Part shown: positions 47,884 through 58,479 of the stretch, piece after piece
Position numbering within the stretch: the stretch's first letter is position 1
Layout of the letters: each line of letters opens with the position of its first letter
NCBI RefSeq assembly: GCF_003590095.1
Contig: NC_039478.1
Span: 10,106,001-10,170,000, forward strand
DNA length: 64,000 bases
Direction: 5' to 3'
Source: Trichoplusia ni
Lineage: Eukaryota; Arthropoda; Insecta; Lepidoptera; Noctuidae
Translations under genes and position numbers: made by a program
The notes under the pieces: generated by a model
Database searches by the model: none
What the model saw: only the letters and a program-made list of their open reading frames with translations
Told to the model about the DNA's origin: nothing

Positions 47884-48103
47884 TGATGGAATAAAATGAA
47901 AAATACGAATTCAATATTTTTGAGAAATGTTGGCCCCGATTCTGCTATTTACAATGACCGATGAATTAATAAAAACTACTAGACACTATTCGTATCCTGA
48001 TTAATATTTTTCCAACTCGATAATTGGAAGTTCAGTAGAGGGCGGAACACTAATGGTCAATACAATGGATTTCAAATTATTGTGTTGGAAAATGTTTAAG
48101 AGA

Positions 48104-48311
48104 TGTTGAGAAAAGTCCAAAAGGCAATGTTCCAATCTAATCTATAATTTAAGAATGGAACTTAGTTGAGTTTATGGTAATACTGTCATCCGGTTGAAAA
48201 AAATGTCTGTATGGAATTGTGTACTGGTAAAAGGGAAAAATAGAAATAAATAGAAAAAGTGATTGAATGTCAAGATTTATTATTTCACGATCCACGAAAT
48301 ATAACCCAACA
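48104..48311 (+). repeat. Copia 5' LTR
   Basis: 208 bp. TATAATTT near 48143-48150 and AATAAA near 48245 are candidate promoter and poly(A) signals. Compared with the 3' LTR it lacks the 17 bases following 'ccaatct'. Confidence 0.93.
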
Positions 48312-48312
48312 G

Positions 48313-48324
48313 TGGTAGCAGAGC
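48313..48324 (+). promoter_or_regulatory. Copia primer-binding site (initiator tRNA-Met)
   Basis: TGGTAGCAGAGC lies one base after the 5' LTR. It is complementary to the 3' end of insect initiator tRNA-Met (GCTCTGCTACCA). Copia elements commonly prime from this tRNA. Confidence 0.85.
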
Positions 48325-48410
48325 GTGGTTCTCGGAAGTTCTCTGTTTATGAAACCCCGGCAGTCAATTATAGGAAAAGACATCGTCGAGCGCAACGTGT
48401 ATAGTCAAAA

Positions 48411-51400
48411 ATGGCGTCGGCAGGACAGTACGAGTTAGGTCGAATAAAGCAATTTGAAGGAGAAAATTTTGATACCTGGAAATACAGACTGAAAACAATA
48501 CTAAAAGAGCAGGAATGCTTAGAGGCTATAGAAACCAACGATTTTGCCAGCAAAACAGAAAATATAAAAAAGGAAACAAAAGCAGTAAGCATCTTAGTAA
48601 GCTCCATCGCAGACAGTTACATAGAATACATAAAAAATGAGAAGACGGCATATGGTATGATTCAGAAACTGGAGGACAATTTTATGAAGAAAAATACAAG
48701 GTCAAAAATATTTATTAGACGACAGCTGATGGAAATAAAGTATAATGAAAATGAAAAATTACAGACACATTTCACTCAAATGGAAGAATTGTTTACACAA
48801 CTCAAAAATGGAGGGTCCGTCCTGTCAGAGGAAGAAAAGGTGAATTACATTTTACTCAGTATGCCGAAATCGTATGAAGTGGTGATAACAACTTTGGAAA
48901 CTATGACTGATCTTAGTGTCAACTTCGTCAAAGAAAGATTGCTGGGGGAAGAAGAGAAAAGAAAGAAGACAAGATTAGAGGAGACAACGGTAGTCAACAA
49001 TACTTTCCTGTGCTACAACTGTGGTTTGCCGGGCCATAAGAAGTTTCAATGCCGAAATAGAGGGAGAGGACATCACGGACCAGCCCGAGGAGGTAATGCA
49101 GGACGCGGTCAAACAGGACCAGAAACAAACACAGGACGAGGACGTGGATATGGCAGAGGACGTGGACATGGCAAAGGACGAGGACAATATAGGGGACAGC
49201 ACAATGAAAAGGACCATCATACATTCTTGTCAACATTTGAAGAGGGTGCACCGCTGAGTATTAGCGAGGTGAATACAAATGAAAGTAACTATACAACATG
49301 GTGTGTAGATTCAGGTTGCTCTGATCACTTAACTAATGATAAAAGTTTTTTTATAGATTACATAAAATTAAGTAAACCTAAAATAATTGCAGCAGCTAAA
49401 AATGGTATTATGTTACAAGCAGAAGGCATAGGTAATATTAATGTAAAATGTTTTGTTGGTAGAAAAGAATCATATTTTACTATTAAAAATGTTTATTATG
49501 TTCCTGATTTAAGAAAAAACTTACTGTCAGTATCTAAAATGGAAAACCATGGTTTTAGAGTAGAATTTTTCAAAGGTAAGGTTAGAATATATGACTATAA
49601 TGATCTTTCCATGATAGGAAATCAAGAAGGTTCACTTTATACAGTGAAATTATTAATAGATAAACTGGAATGTGACTACACGAATATTGATGATGTTAAC
49701 TTGTGGCATAGACGTTTTGGACATTTAGGAATAAAAAATTTAAGTTTGTTGAAACAAAATAACATGGTAGATGGATTAGGTGACTTAAAAACTAATAATT
49801 ATGATACATTGTGTGAACATTGTTTGACAGGTAAAATGACAAGACAACCATTTAATAGACAGGGTCGTAGGGCGTCCAGGCCTTTAGAATTAGTGCATAC
49901 AGATGTGTGTGGGCCCATTACCCCACCTACAAGAGAAGGATATCGATATTTTATAACCTTTATTGATGATTACACTCATTTTGTAATGATATACCTCTTA
50001 AATAATAAAAGTGAAGTTTTTAGTAAATTTAAACAATATTATTATTATGTTACGAACCATTTTAATAGGAATATATTAAAACTTAGATCAGATAATGGTA
50101 AGGAATATGTAACTAAAGAATTTCAAGATTTTTGTTATTACAAAGGAATTAAATTAGAGTACACGGTTCCATATAATCCAGAAATGAATGGGGTAGCAGA
50201 GAAAATGAATAGAACGTTAATGGAAAAGGCCAGGACAATTTTATTAGATTCGACATTAGGAAAAGAGTTTTGGGGAGATGCTGTATTGTACTCCGCATAT
50301 GTCAGTAACCGAAGTCCATCAGCAGGCAGGCACCATACTGCAAGTGAACTCTGGGAAGGAAGAAAACCAAATGTGTCAAACATGAGAGTATTTGGAAGCT
50401 TAGCATATAATTATGTACCTAAAGAGCACAGACAGAAGCTTGATAACACGGCACGTAAAATGATAATGATTGGATATGCTTCAGCAGGTTATATACTATT
50501 TGATCCTGAAACACAAAAAACAGTGCATGCAAGAAATGTAATATTTGATGAAAAACCTAAAGAAAAATATGTACCAAGAATTTATCTACCTCACCAAGAC
50601 GCACAAGAAAAAGACAAAGAATCTGAAGAAAGAAGAAAATCACCAGAAAAGGAAGAGAATAAAAGAATGACAGAGAAAAAGACAGAAGATAGGCAGAATG
50701 AAGAGTTATGCAGAGAAGAAAACACAGAAGTTTATGAAGATGCAGCGCAAGAAATAGAAGATAGTCAGGTTGAAAAGGAGCTAACAAACAGGGAGAGACC
50801 TAAACGAAATACTAAAAAACCTAAATGGCATACAGATTACCAGTTAGATGATGATGAAAATACAGGAGATCTATTATATGCTTTGCTCACAATTCATTCT
50901 GATACACCACAATGTTTTGAAGAGATAAAGAACAGAGAAGATAAACAGCAATGGGAAGATGCTATATCAGAAGAAATGAAAGTTCTACAAGAAAGTGAAA
51001 CATGGAAATTAGTACCTAAACCAGAGAATAAGAAATTAATAGATAGCAAATGGATATTCACTAGAAAAGAAATTGGAGACAAGGAAATATATAAAGCAAG
51101 GTTGGTTGTAAGAGGATTTCAGCAAACAGAAAGATTAGAAGATATTTACTCACCAGTATTGAAACTGCAAACATTAAGAGTGTTGCTGTCTGTAGCAGCA
51201 CACAGAGACTATAATATTCATCAAATGGACGTTAAAGGAGCATTTCTTTATGGTAGGATAGATGAAGATGTATACTTAAAACCCCCTCAGGGATTGAATA
51301 TACCAAATGGTCATGTATTAAAACTTAATAAGTCATTATACGGATTAAAGAAATCTCCCAAATATTGGTATGAAAAATTTAACGAGGTTATAACTACTTA

Positions 51401-51701
51401 TGGTTTTGAGAGATCTAAAAATGATTATTGTTTGTATTTTAAGAAAGATATATACTTATTAATTTATGTTGACGATTTGTTAATTTTTGGGTCAAATACT
51501 AAAGAAATAGAAAAACTAAAAATATATTTGTCTAAAAAATTTAGAATGAAAGATATGGGACATAATAAATTAACTTATTTGGGAATTTCTATATTAAAAC
51601 AAAATGGACAGATCTATCTTAATCAAACTAAGTATTTACAAACTGTGTTAAAGAAATATGGTATGCAAGATTGTAAGGGCATGGACACCTATGGATCCTA
51701 A
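48411..51701 (+). CDS. Copia gag-pol: gag, protease, integrase, most of RT
   Basis: 1096 codons from an ATG 99 bases after the 5' LTR. Gag of the UBN2/DUF4219 type covers about 1-195. A zinc knuckle CYNCGLPGHKKFQC is at 201-214, followed by an RG-rich RNA-binding stretch (217-262). The aspartic protease has DSG at 300-302. The integrase has a zinc finger with His433, His438, Cys468 and Cys471, and the catalytic triad Asp498, Asp561, Glu597. A charged linker runs about 720-820. RT spans about 850-1096 with Asp940 and YVDD at 1019-1022. The frame ends early because of a shift near 51677-51679. As expected in Copia there is no separate gag frame. It encodes virus-like particle and replication proteins of the element, not host functions. 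Confidence 0.95.
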   Translation: MASAGQYELGRIKQFEGENFDTWKYRLKTILKEQECLEAIETNDFASKTENIKKETKAVSILVSSIADSYIEYIKNEKTAYGMIQKLEDNFMKKNTRSKIFIRRQLMEIKYNENEKLQTHFTQMEELFTQLKNGGSVLSEEEKVNYILLSMPKSYEVVITTLETMTDLSVNFVKERLLGEEEKRKKTRLEETTVVNNTFLCYNCGLPGHKKFQCRNRGRGHHGPARGGNAGRGQTGPETNTGRGRGYGRGRGHGKGRGQYRGQHNEKDHHTFLSTFEEGAPLSISEVNTNESNYTTWCVDSGCSDHLTNDKSFFIDYIKLSKPKIIAAAKNGIMLQAEGIGNINVKCFVGRKESYFTIKNVYYVPDLRKNLLSVSKMENHGFRVEFFKGKVRIYDYNDLSMIGNQEGSLYTVKLLIDKLECDYTNIDDVNLWHRRFGHLGIKNLSLLKQNNMVDGLGDLKTNNYDTLCEHCLTGKMTRQPFNRQGRRASRPLELVHTDVCGPITPPTREGYRYFITFIDDYTHFVMIYLLNNKSEVFSKFKQYYYYVTNHFNRNILKLRSDNGKEYVTKEFQDFCYYKGIKLEYTVPYNPEMNGVAEKMNRTLMEKARTILLDSTLGKEFWGDAVLYSAYVSNRSPSAGRHHTASELWEGRKPNVSNMRVFGSLAYNYVPKEHRQKLDNTARKMIMIGYASAGYILFDPETQKTVHARNVIFDEKPKEKYVPRIYLPHQDAQEKDKESEERRKSPEKEENKRMTEKKTEDRQNEELCREENTEVYEDAAQEIEDSQVEKELTNRERPKRNTKKPKWHTDYQLDDDENTGDLLYALLTIHSDTPQCFEEIKNREDKQQWEDAISEEMKVLQESETWKLVPKPENKKLIDSKWIFTRKEIGDKEIYKARLVVRGFQQTERLEDIYSPVLKLQTLRVLLSVAAHRDYNIHQMDVKGAFLYGRIDEDVYLKPPQGLNIPNGHVLKLNKSLYGLKKSPKYWYEKFNEVITTYGFERSKNDYCLYFKKDIYLLIYVDDLLIFGSNTKEIEKLKIYLSKKFRMKDMGHNKLTYLGISILKQNGQIYLNQTKYLQTVLKKYGMQDCKGMDTYGS

Positions 51702-52425
51702 TTTACAACTAGACTTAAACACTGATATAGATATGACATTGGAAAACTATTGTAGATCGCTCATAGGATCTTTAATGTATTGTATGGTTAGTACTAGACC
51801 AGACCTAGCTACAGCTGTTTCGTACTTAAGCAGATTTCAAGGAAAGCCTAGTGTAAAACTTGTAAAAGCTTTAAAGCGAGTTCTTAGATACATAAAACAA
51901 ACAGTTAATTATCAGTTGGTTTATAACAATTGTAATATTAATAATACTTTAGTAGGATATGCTGATTCTGATTTTGCTAGAAGTGTAGATAGAAAATCCA
52001 CTAGTGGATATGTTTTTAAACTTTATGGTAATACTATTTCTTGGAAGTCTAAAAAACAAAATATTGTGACATTAAGTACTACTGAGGCTGAGTTAGTAGC
52101 TTTGTGTGAAAGTTCTGTAGAGGCTTGTTGGTTAATCAAACTACTTAAAGATGTAAATGTTAACTTGGAACATGTAACTATTTTCGAAGACAATCAGAGT
52201 ACTTTAAAGACTGTTAATAATCCTGATCAGAAACGTCTCAAACATATAGATATAAAATATAATTTTATTAAGGAAAAGGTAGAACAGGGACTTATAAAGG
52301 TGGTTTATATTTCTACAAATAATCAGTTAGCAGATTTAATGACTAAGCCTCTATCTATTAATTTATTTAGGAAGTTTGTTACTTTGTTGTGTTTGGAAGA
52401 TTGTAACATTGAGGGAGAGTGTTGA
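51658..52425 (+). pseudogene. Copia pol C-terminus: end of RT and RNase H, out of frame
   Basis: This frame is +1 to the main one; homologous reading begins at about 51680. The RT thumb/connection ('RSLIGSLMYC', 'TRPDLATAVSYLSRF') is followed by RNase H. Its acidic residues, numbered from the first Met of this frame, are Asp103 (GYADSD), Glu143 (STTEAE), Asp178 (EDNQS) and Asp199 (HIDIKYNF). The stop lies just inside the 3' LTR. The main frame reads normally up to the short G run at 51677-51679, where one extra base would explain the shift. No programmed frameshift is known at this place in Copia, so it is read as a lesion. Confidence 0.88.
52411..52419 (+). promoter_or_regulatory. Copia polypurine tract
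   Basis: GAGGGAGAG lies immediately before the 3' LTR, where plus-strand DNA synthesis primes. It overlaps the last codons of the pol frame. Confidence 0.75.
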
Positions 52426-52644
52426 GAAAAGTCCAAAAGGCAATGTTCCAATCTCCAAACAGTCTTAATTTAATCTATAATTTAAGAATGGAACTTAGTT
52501 GAGTTTATGGTAATACTGTCATCCGGTTGAAAAAAATGTCTGTATGGAATTGTGTACTGGTAAAAGGGAAAAATAGAAATAAATAGAAAAAGTGATTGAA
52601 TGTCAAGATTTATTATTTCACGATCCACGAAATATAACCCAACA
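52420..52644 (+). repeat. Copia 3' LTR
   Basis: 225 bp; apart from the additional 17 bases after 'ccaatct' I find no difference from the 5' LTR. Confidence 0.93.
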
Positions 52645-52753
52645 AGAGAACAGGAATAATTTCACATTTAATTGAATTGCCATTCATTCGTCGGCCATTG
52701 TAAGATAGTAAAATCGGGGCCTTGTCTAATGGACTACTTAGCCTTATACCCTA

Positions 52754-53002
52754 CTAGCTGTTGCCCGCGACTTCGTCCCCGTGGGTAGAAGATATCAGTT
52801 ATGTTTTATACCTGCCCTGCTCTTTTCACGTTTTCCATTGTATCTTCGCTCCTATTAGTCGCAGTGTGATGGTTTATAGCCTAAAGCCTTCCTCGATGAA
52901 TGGTCTATTCAACACAAAAATAATTTTTCAATTCGGACCAGTAGTTTCTGAGATTAGCGCGTTCAAACAAACAAACTCTTCAGCTTTATATATTAGTATA
53001 GA
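52754..53002 (-). mobile_element. Short Helitron H1, copy 7
   Basis: Reverse orientation: 'ctagctgttgcccgcgactt' at left and 'tatattagtataga' at right. Full length. With 47626-47883 it forms an inverted pair around the MITE/Copia nest. Confidence 0.8.
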
Positions 53003-53237
53003 TATAGATGTTACATACTTCAAGCGAGTAGTAACTTAGCTAAAGAAAATGGGAAAAACTTGCATCGTTTTCATTTTACGATTGTTTTCTTTTACGATCT
53101 GTGTATTCTTATTTATTGTGTTACAGACCATAAAGTATTGATGTAAATAGTTTTTATGAATTATCGTTTATGTGAGTAAATTTAGTTAGTAGGTTTACAA
53201 TGTACCTAATGTTTCTATACTATGAATTTCACATGGA

Positions 53238-53318
53238 CCGTAGAAATTGGCACGAGAAGGGGAGTCCTATGCCCAGCAGTGGGAGGATAAAGGCTGTGGA
53301 TGATGATGATAATGAATA
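53238..53318 (+). mobile_element. LINE 3' tail (RTE-like)
   Basis: 'gaccgtagaaattggcacga', 'cctatgcccagcagtgggag' and a GATGATGATGATAATGAA tail match 63010-63090 closely. Only the last about 80 bp are present, as expected from 5' truncation of a LINE. Confidence 0.75.
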
Positions 53319-53339
53319 AATTTGCTTCGTAATTAAAGT

Positions 53340-54545
53340 TATGTTAAGTTTGTTTATGAAATGTAAACTAGTGACAGACACACGGACAGACAGAACCGCA
53401 TTTATATGTTGCAAGTATTTCTTTAGATCTTCTTACGAAGTGCCTACCTGTTTAAACAGAGCAATGATTCTTAAATACTATGTATTTAAAAAGAAACAGG
53501 AATTCAGCTTTAACTTGCTATATTACTGCCTCTGAAAATGTAATTCTGAACTCCATACAAAAGTATTAACATTAATTACACTGCTCAGATAGCCGAGTGG
53601 TACAAATCACCAAGCTAAATCCAATGTGTGCGAGTTGTAACGGACCCGTGTCACTTGATTTTTGCAAAATCTTCTACGATAAAAAGAAATAAATTTTAAA
53701 AAATAATCCTTAATGGAGCTTTTTTCGTTTCTTCGTTTTTTTTTTGTTACAAAATTACTATATTTCTAATGACATGTGTCCTTTTCTACCCAATTTATCT
53801 CATTTTCAAGTACTTCCAAGAAAAGTGGGGGATTCCTGAATATTTTACTATTAACCCTCATAAAATACGCGAAGTCTTATTCAATGGGAGTCCATTAATA
53901 ATGTATAACCCGAACGTAACTCGTTGACATACCAAATTGAATATTATTCGCAAATTGAATCCGTCCGTACTTGTCAACTGGATTCATATTCTGTGGACGC
54001 TACTATAGTTTGTCGATTGGAACTCACTTCGACAATTATTTCATAATATTGTGGGTATATATCTCAGAATCGATTTTAGGTTTTGTACCGCGTAATTCAG
54101 TTTTTAGAACGTTAAGGTCAAATCGATCGGTCGAAACATAATAGCTACAGGCTAAAATTCACAAATATTTCTATTACCGGTATCAAACAAAATAGAATTT
54201 TAAATGAGAGATTAAATCAATATTAGAGGTTTAGCAGCGGTCGTCACAGAACATTCATGAATTTCATTTCGTTTTGACGAATCATCGGTAAAGATGATCA
54301 CAAATCACAATCTTTTGAAACCTGTAGTAGTGGTTTCACCCACTCTGCATGGTCAGACATCGGACGATAAAACGCCCTCTACATCAGCCAGATTTTATAC
54401 TCACCGGCGGAGGCTGGGATGGCATCAGATTTCATTTGAACTTCCCATACTTTTGTGGTTTCATTGACCTGTGGGGTTACGGCAACCTGTGAGGTTACTT
54501 ATAATCATGGAGAGGATTTTTGTAACAATTTTTATTTTAGGGAAT
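53340..54545. other. Intergenic, mostly featureless
   Basis: A worn tRNA-like stretch, 'cagatagccgagtggtacaa' followed by 'gtgtgcgagttgtaacgg', lies at 53588-53645. Nothing else is recognised. Confidence 0.35.
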
Positions 54546-54551
54546 AATAAT

Positions 54552-54722
54552 CGTGTCGCGGTGGTTTTCTCAAATATTCAATTCACATGCACAAAGAAAC
54601 CCAGTTTCAGAACAAGTATTTGTGGATCACACATTTGCATGTCTTACGCGGGGATCGAACCTGCGACACATCGAGCACTGTTGTTTTGGCGTATTGGCCT
54701 CTACCACTCCGTTCAACCCGTG
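54552..54722 (-). mobile_element. tRNA-derived SINE family C copy
   Basis: On the minus strand: 'gtgtcgcaggttcgatcccc' (B box), 'tgtgtgatccacaaatactt' and 'gtttctttgtgcatgtgaat'. It is followed at 54745-54865 by an H2 Helitron-like relic ('cacactgaatgaatctggac', 'gatacacagatag'). Confidence 0.75.
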
Positions 54723-54869
54723 TAGAAATGAATTCACCTTGATCGACAAAGGTAAAATTACTGCCAATTTTTTTAATCCACTTCGCAATTCTTTCACTCA
54801 CACTGAATGAATCTGGACAAAATTTGATACACAGATAGGTAAATATCCTACCTAGTATAAATTATAGTT

Positions 54870-57040
54870 ATATTTTTTGTTTAATGAAGGAATACCAACA
54901 CAGAAAACCTACTATACCGAACCTATTTTCGAAGTTGTCATCGGCTTTCTGTCAGAACTCTAAAACAAAAGAAAATCTAGCTCAATTTATGCCATGTTTT
55001 ATAATAGACAGACAACAGCAGGTACCTGATGGTATTGTAATCGAATCTCCGACATGTTTTCCAGAAATCCGAGAGCCACACAGCTACCAAGCTAAGTCGT
55101 ACATATACAAAGTGGGACATGTCAGCTTGACTTCACTTCACTAAAAGCTCCACTATCTACGAATTTATAAACTCCGAACTTTATACTAGTGACTCTGAAA
55201 GCAATAACAGCGACTAGTTTAAAGCTAACTGAGCTATGACTCAGGTTAAGCCACACTTGATAAGGTCCGTCCGTGGATGAGTGATCGTCTGTATAGAAAC
55301 GAGTTCATTTTGTTTGGCACTTTCATTACTCTTCATCACATATTGAATTACTGTTTTAGTCCTATTTATCATAGCGTGATGGTATATTCTCTATAGCCCT
55401 CTTCAATAAATATACTTAGTTTGGGCTGATTAGTTTCTAACTTCACGTGAATGTGGACTGAAATCCAAAACACAAGGAAGAAGTGCTAGCGGGCTCTTTT
55501 AAAGGCAAAATTTTAAAAATTTATTTTGATTCTTATTCACGTGTCTATAAAGTTCACATTCATTCGAAGGCCAAGGAGTCAAGGCTGCTCCTTGCTGCTG
55601 CTTTTTGGGTGGGTATACTCCTATAGACAGCATTGGACGTATGCGGTTTGGTGTCAGTAACATTTAGGTGTCTGATAAAAATAGTTTCAAATTATTTTAA
55701 CAACACACAAATATAGATACTATATACTCCGTTTAATATTATACACTCAAGTTTCACAACTACAGCTTACTTCAAAACAACTATCAAAATAATAACACTA
55801 TAACACCGAACATATTCACCTTTCACACATTCTACGAACAATATTCTCGTTTATTTTATCACATACTTTGAGCAAGATAATCCTTAAACACCTCTAAAGT
55901 CAGCTAAAAGATTAAACAGTAATTTGAAGTTACATTTAAGACCGTCTCATTCTGTACAACTATGTGTAGTATGTAGTAAGGAGAGACCCAAAGGGAGTTG
56001 CTTATTATTAAGCTGAGAACACATTAAGGTAGATGCTATGAGTTCAATGACCGATCTTAAGGCTGTTTATACACTAGGCAACGTCATTCTTGATGAAATC
56101 CAGGATAGTGTTAGTAAAACGTGGTATTAAGGGCCTGTTTCACCACAGCCACAAAAGTTCCCTTTGAATTACTGGACAGAGGTTTTCATACAAAGATTGA
56201 CAAATTTTTTAATTTATCGACCAGAATATAAACATGAACCTTGCTTTTTTTTCAATTAAGCCATATTTGTTTGTTTGTTTTTTGAACCGATTATCAAGGA
56301 AGATGTATCGTTTTTTCTGCTTAATGCAAATAATTTGTAACATTTTTTTCGTTTTTATGCTAAATTTATAAAAAAATCTCTCAAAAATAGTAAGCCACGT
56401 TACTCACGCTAGCCTAGTATCATAGAAAAATAAACCCAAAAATTCCATACCACAAAATGAGGGTGGGTTAACTTGTACCTATTCAATAACACTTAAATGA
56501 ATAACTTCAAAGCTACACTGCACTTATGATCACCTAAAACAATATCAAATATCTAAAAATAAGCATTTAAACGGTTGAATTGAGCAACCTCATTTTTTAG
56601 AAGTCGGTTAAAAACTCCCTGAGGTAAACAAAATACAATTCACAAACGAGTTATAAAATCAATTTCGGAAACTGTAGACTTATTATTCATACGAAATATT
56701 CACTTGAGACCTAAGTTTGAAATACTCTCAGAAGTATATAAAAATAATAAAACTTTTATTGTGTTTTGCTCGAGAGCGATTTTGCTTTAGCTTTTTGTGT
56801 AGGCGTTCAATTTTTTTTGTTTGACATACGATGACTTTGAGATTCATGATTCGTTTTACGTTAATTTAGTCAATTATCAATATCTTTAATCTGTTGGTTG
56901 GTCTACTAGTTAAAGATGTTTGGTCAAATATTCGTGGGCGTATGGTTGTTCTTGAAGCAGAAATATCAGAACCTTGATTTCAAAGCAGGTAGCGAATACG
57001 CAAGCAAAGCTTCGGGTAGAACCTAGTGCACAATAAAGCG
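54870..57040. other. Intergenic, no gene recognised
   Basis: A short H1-like scrap ('gcgtgatggtatattctcta') lies near 55373-55415. 'gataaggtccgtccgtggat' near 55258-55285 echoes the family D head. Otherwise AT-rich and featureless. Confidence 0.35.
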
Positions 57041-57043
57041 ATA

Positions 57044-57616
57044 TCAATAAACAGCGGACTTTAACGCTGCGGTTATTAAAGTTACTCGTGAAAACACATA
57101 TAATAAAACAGAGCTATACCCCAAACCGTTATTCATAAGCCAATTTTCAACAACAAAAATTTTACAACCTACTTTATAACCCAAATAGCTACGGCTAAAT
57201 TCCTCCCTGGTTACAGCGAAAAATAAAAAAGGGAAGAGGCTGAAAAATCTAATATTACTCAATTCCGAAGCAACGCAACAATTGCATCTCATGAATTTTA
57301 AGGAGATGTTTTCTTTGAGCCAAAGTAGGTTTAATCTTGAGAGAGCGATAGTGAAAAAACATGTAGTTATCAGCTTATATCTTTTTTTTTGAAGTTGAAA
57401 ATTGAAATGAAGCTCTTTGGGAGGGACGGTGAAGATCTTTTTGAATATTATGAAATATCTGACTACATATTGGCTATTTGGTTGCTTAGGAGAATAACCA
57501 ATTTTCTCCATACCCATGGTGCTATCTTGGTATACATCAAATTGGGCTTTATACAAACTATTCCTGAAATAATCTGAGACTTTGAAAATAATCTCTACTA
57601 CTCTAAAGAAAGACAT
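57044..57616 (-). other. Unidentified 190-codon open frame, probably not a gene
   Basis: It runs from ATG 57616 (with a stop immediately upstream) to TGA 57044. The product would be rich in Phe and aromatic residues, with no signal, domain or motif that I recognise. It is long for AT-rich DNA. However, the DNA just beyond its stop ('gcttcgggtagaacctagtg') resembles the terminus of an insect repeat, so its 3' part may be repeat sequence. No splice sites or neighbour support a gene. Confidence 0.2.
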
Positions 57617-57820
57617 TTATTTTGTTGAAATTTTGGAACTATTGCCAAAAAGATTACGATTTGAGACCACTTATTTTACCGTTCAATATCCTTGCCGTTT
57701 GCTAGGATTTCGTGGTCTTTATGATAACATAACTATTGATAACATATACATAAGTATAGCAAACTTTCTATGAGTAAAACTAATAAACAAAAACTTTATT
57801 TCAAATTATGCTAATTTTTA

Positions 57821-57945
57821 GATAGCTAAGAAGTCTGACATCCAGTTTTTTTTAAGAAGTTCCAATAATAAACAATTGTTTTTTGTAAAACAATGGTACT
57901 TAGCATCTGGTCAGACTGGGAGCAGCCCGAAACTTGGCTGATGTA
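57821..57945 (+). mobile_element. 5S-like SINE family D, diverged 3' copy
   Basis: 'agctaagaagtctgacatcc', 'aaaacaatggtacttagcat' and 'agactgggagcagcccgaaa' keep the family order with heavy change. Confidence 0.45.
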
Positions 57946-58394
57946 GTTAGCCAGCAATTGATTTTATACCCAAAGTCGCTGTATTCATAGCATGTTTCAC
58001 GTTTTCAGCCAAAAATACAGTAATTAATACCAGCTAACAAAGAAATAAAGCGATAATGGATCAACATTGTGCTATATCACATCGTCCAATACGTTTAAGA
58101 GCAAACGAACAGTTCACAGAACTAGCACATACTGGTTTATGTAAAAAGGAATGACCCAGTGCATTAGTGAAACGGATGCCTTACCCGTCTGTGTACCAGA
58201 TGAGACCTAGCTAGTGATGTGACCCAATACTGTTTTGTCGATAAAATTTAAATTTAGCTTTAATTTTTTGGTGTCGTCATTTTGGGTAATTTTTAAATGA
58301 AATTGAATCAAAAGTTATATAACTTTAAGTTAATTTAGGGTCATTGATGCGAAAACAATTATTTGCAATCCTGAACTGTCCTTTTTATTTAATG

Positions 58395-58475
58395 CCAGTT
58401 TAATCACGGGTATTTTTCAGGATAGCCCGAATAGTTTAGGACCCAAAGGGAATTCTTAATCACGAGCTGATGTGG
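58395..58475 (+). repeat. Interspersed repeat family E, copy 5
   Basis: 'cacgggtatttttcaggata', 'gcccgaatagtttaggaccc' and 'cttaatcacgagctgatg'. Confidence 0.55.
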
Positions 58476-58479
58476 TAGC

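Larger units (their letters stand above)
48104..52644 (+). mobile_element. Full-length Ty1/Copia retrotransposon (4541 bp)
   Basis: LTRs 48104-48311 and 52420-52644 begin TGTTG and end CAACA. The 5-bp target duplication AGAGA is intact (48099-48103 and 52645-52649). A primer site, gag-pol reading frame and polypurine tract are in place. Domain order gag-protease-integrase-RT-RNase H is diagnostic of Copia rather than Gypsy or BEL. The LTRs are identical except for 17 bp missing from the 5' one. One frameshift separates RT from RNase H. By these signs it inserted recently, but this copy cannot make the full polyprotein from a single frame. Confidence 0.95.
47932..52721. mobile_element. Inverted-repeat MITE split by the Copia insertion
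   Basis: The left arm (47932 on, GGCCCCGATTCTGCTAT then TTACAATGACCGATGAAT) and the right arm (to 52721, read in reverse GGCCCCGATTTTACTATC then TTACAATGGCCGACGAAT) are about 38-bp inverted repeats. Once the Copia and one target copy are set aside, the element is under 300 bp with no ORF. It is therefore older than the Copia. Target duplication is unclear; TT flanks both sides. Confidence 0.75.

Noticed and set aside
48368..51082. Antisense and alternate-frame open frames over the Copia
   Set aside because: They are shadows of the long gag-pol frame, favoured by its purine-rich codons.
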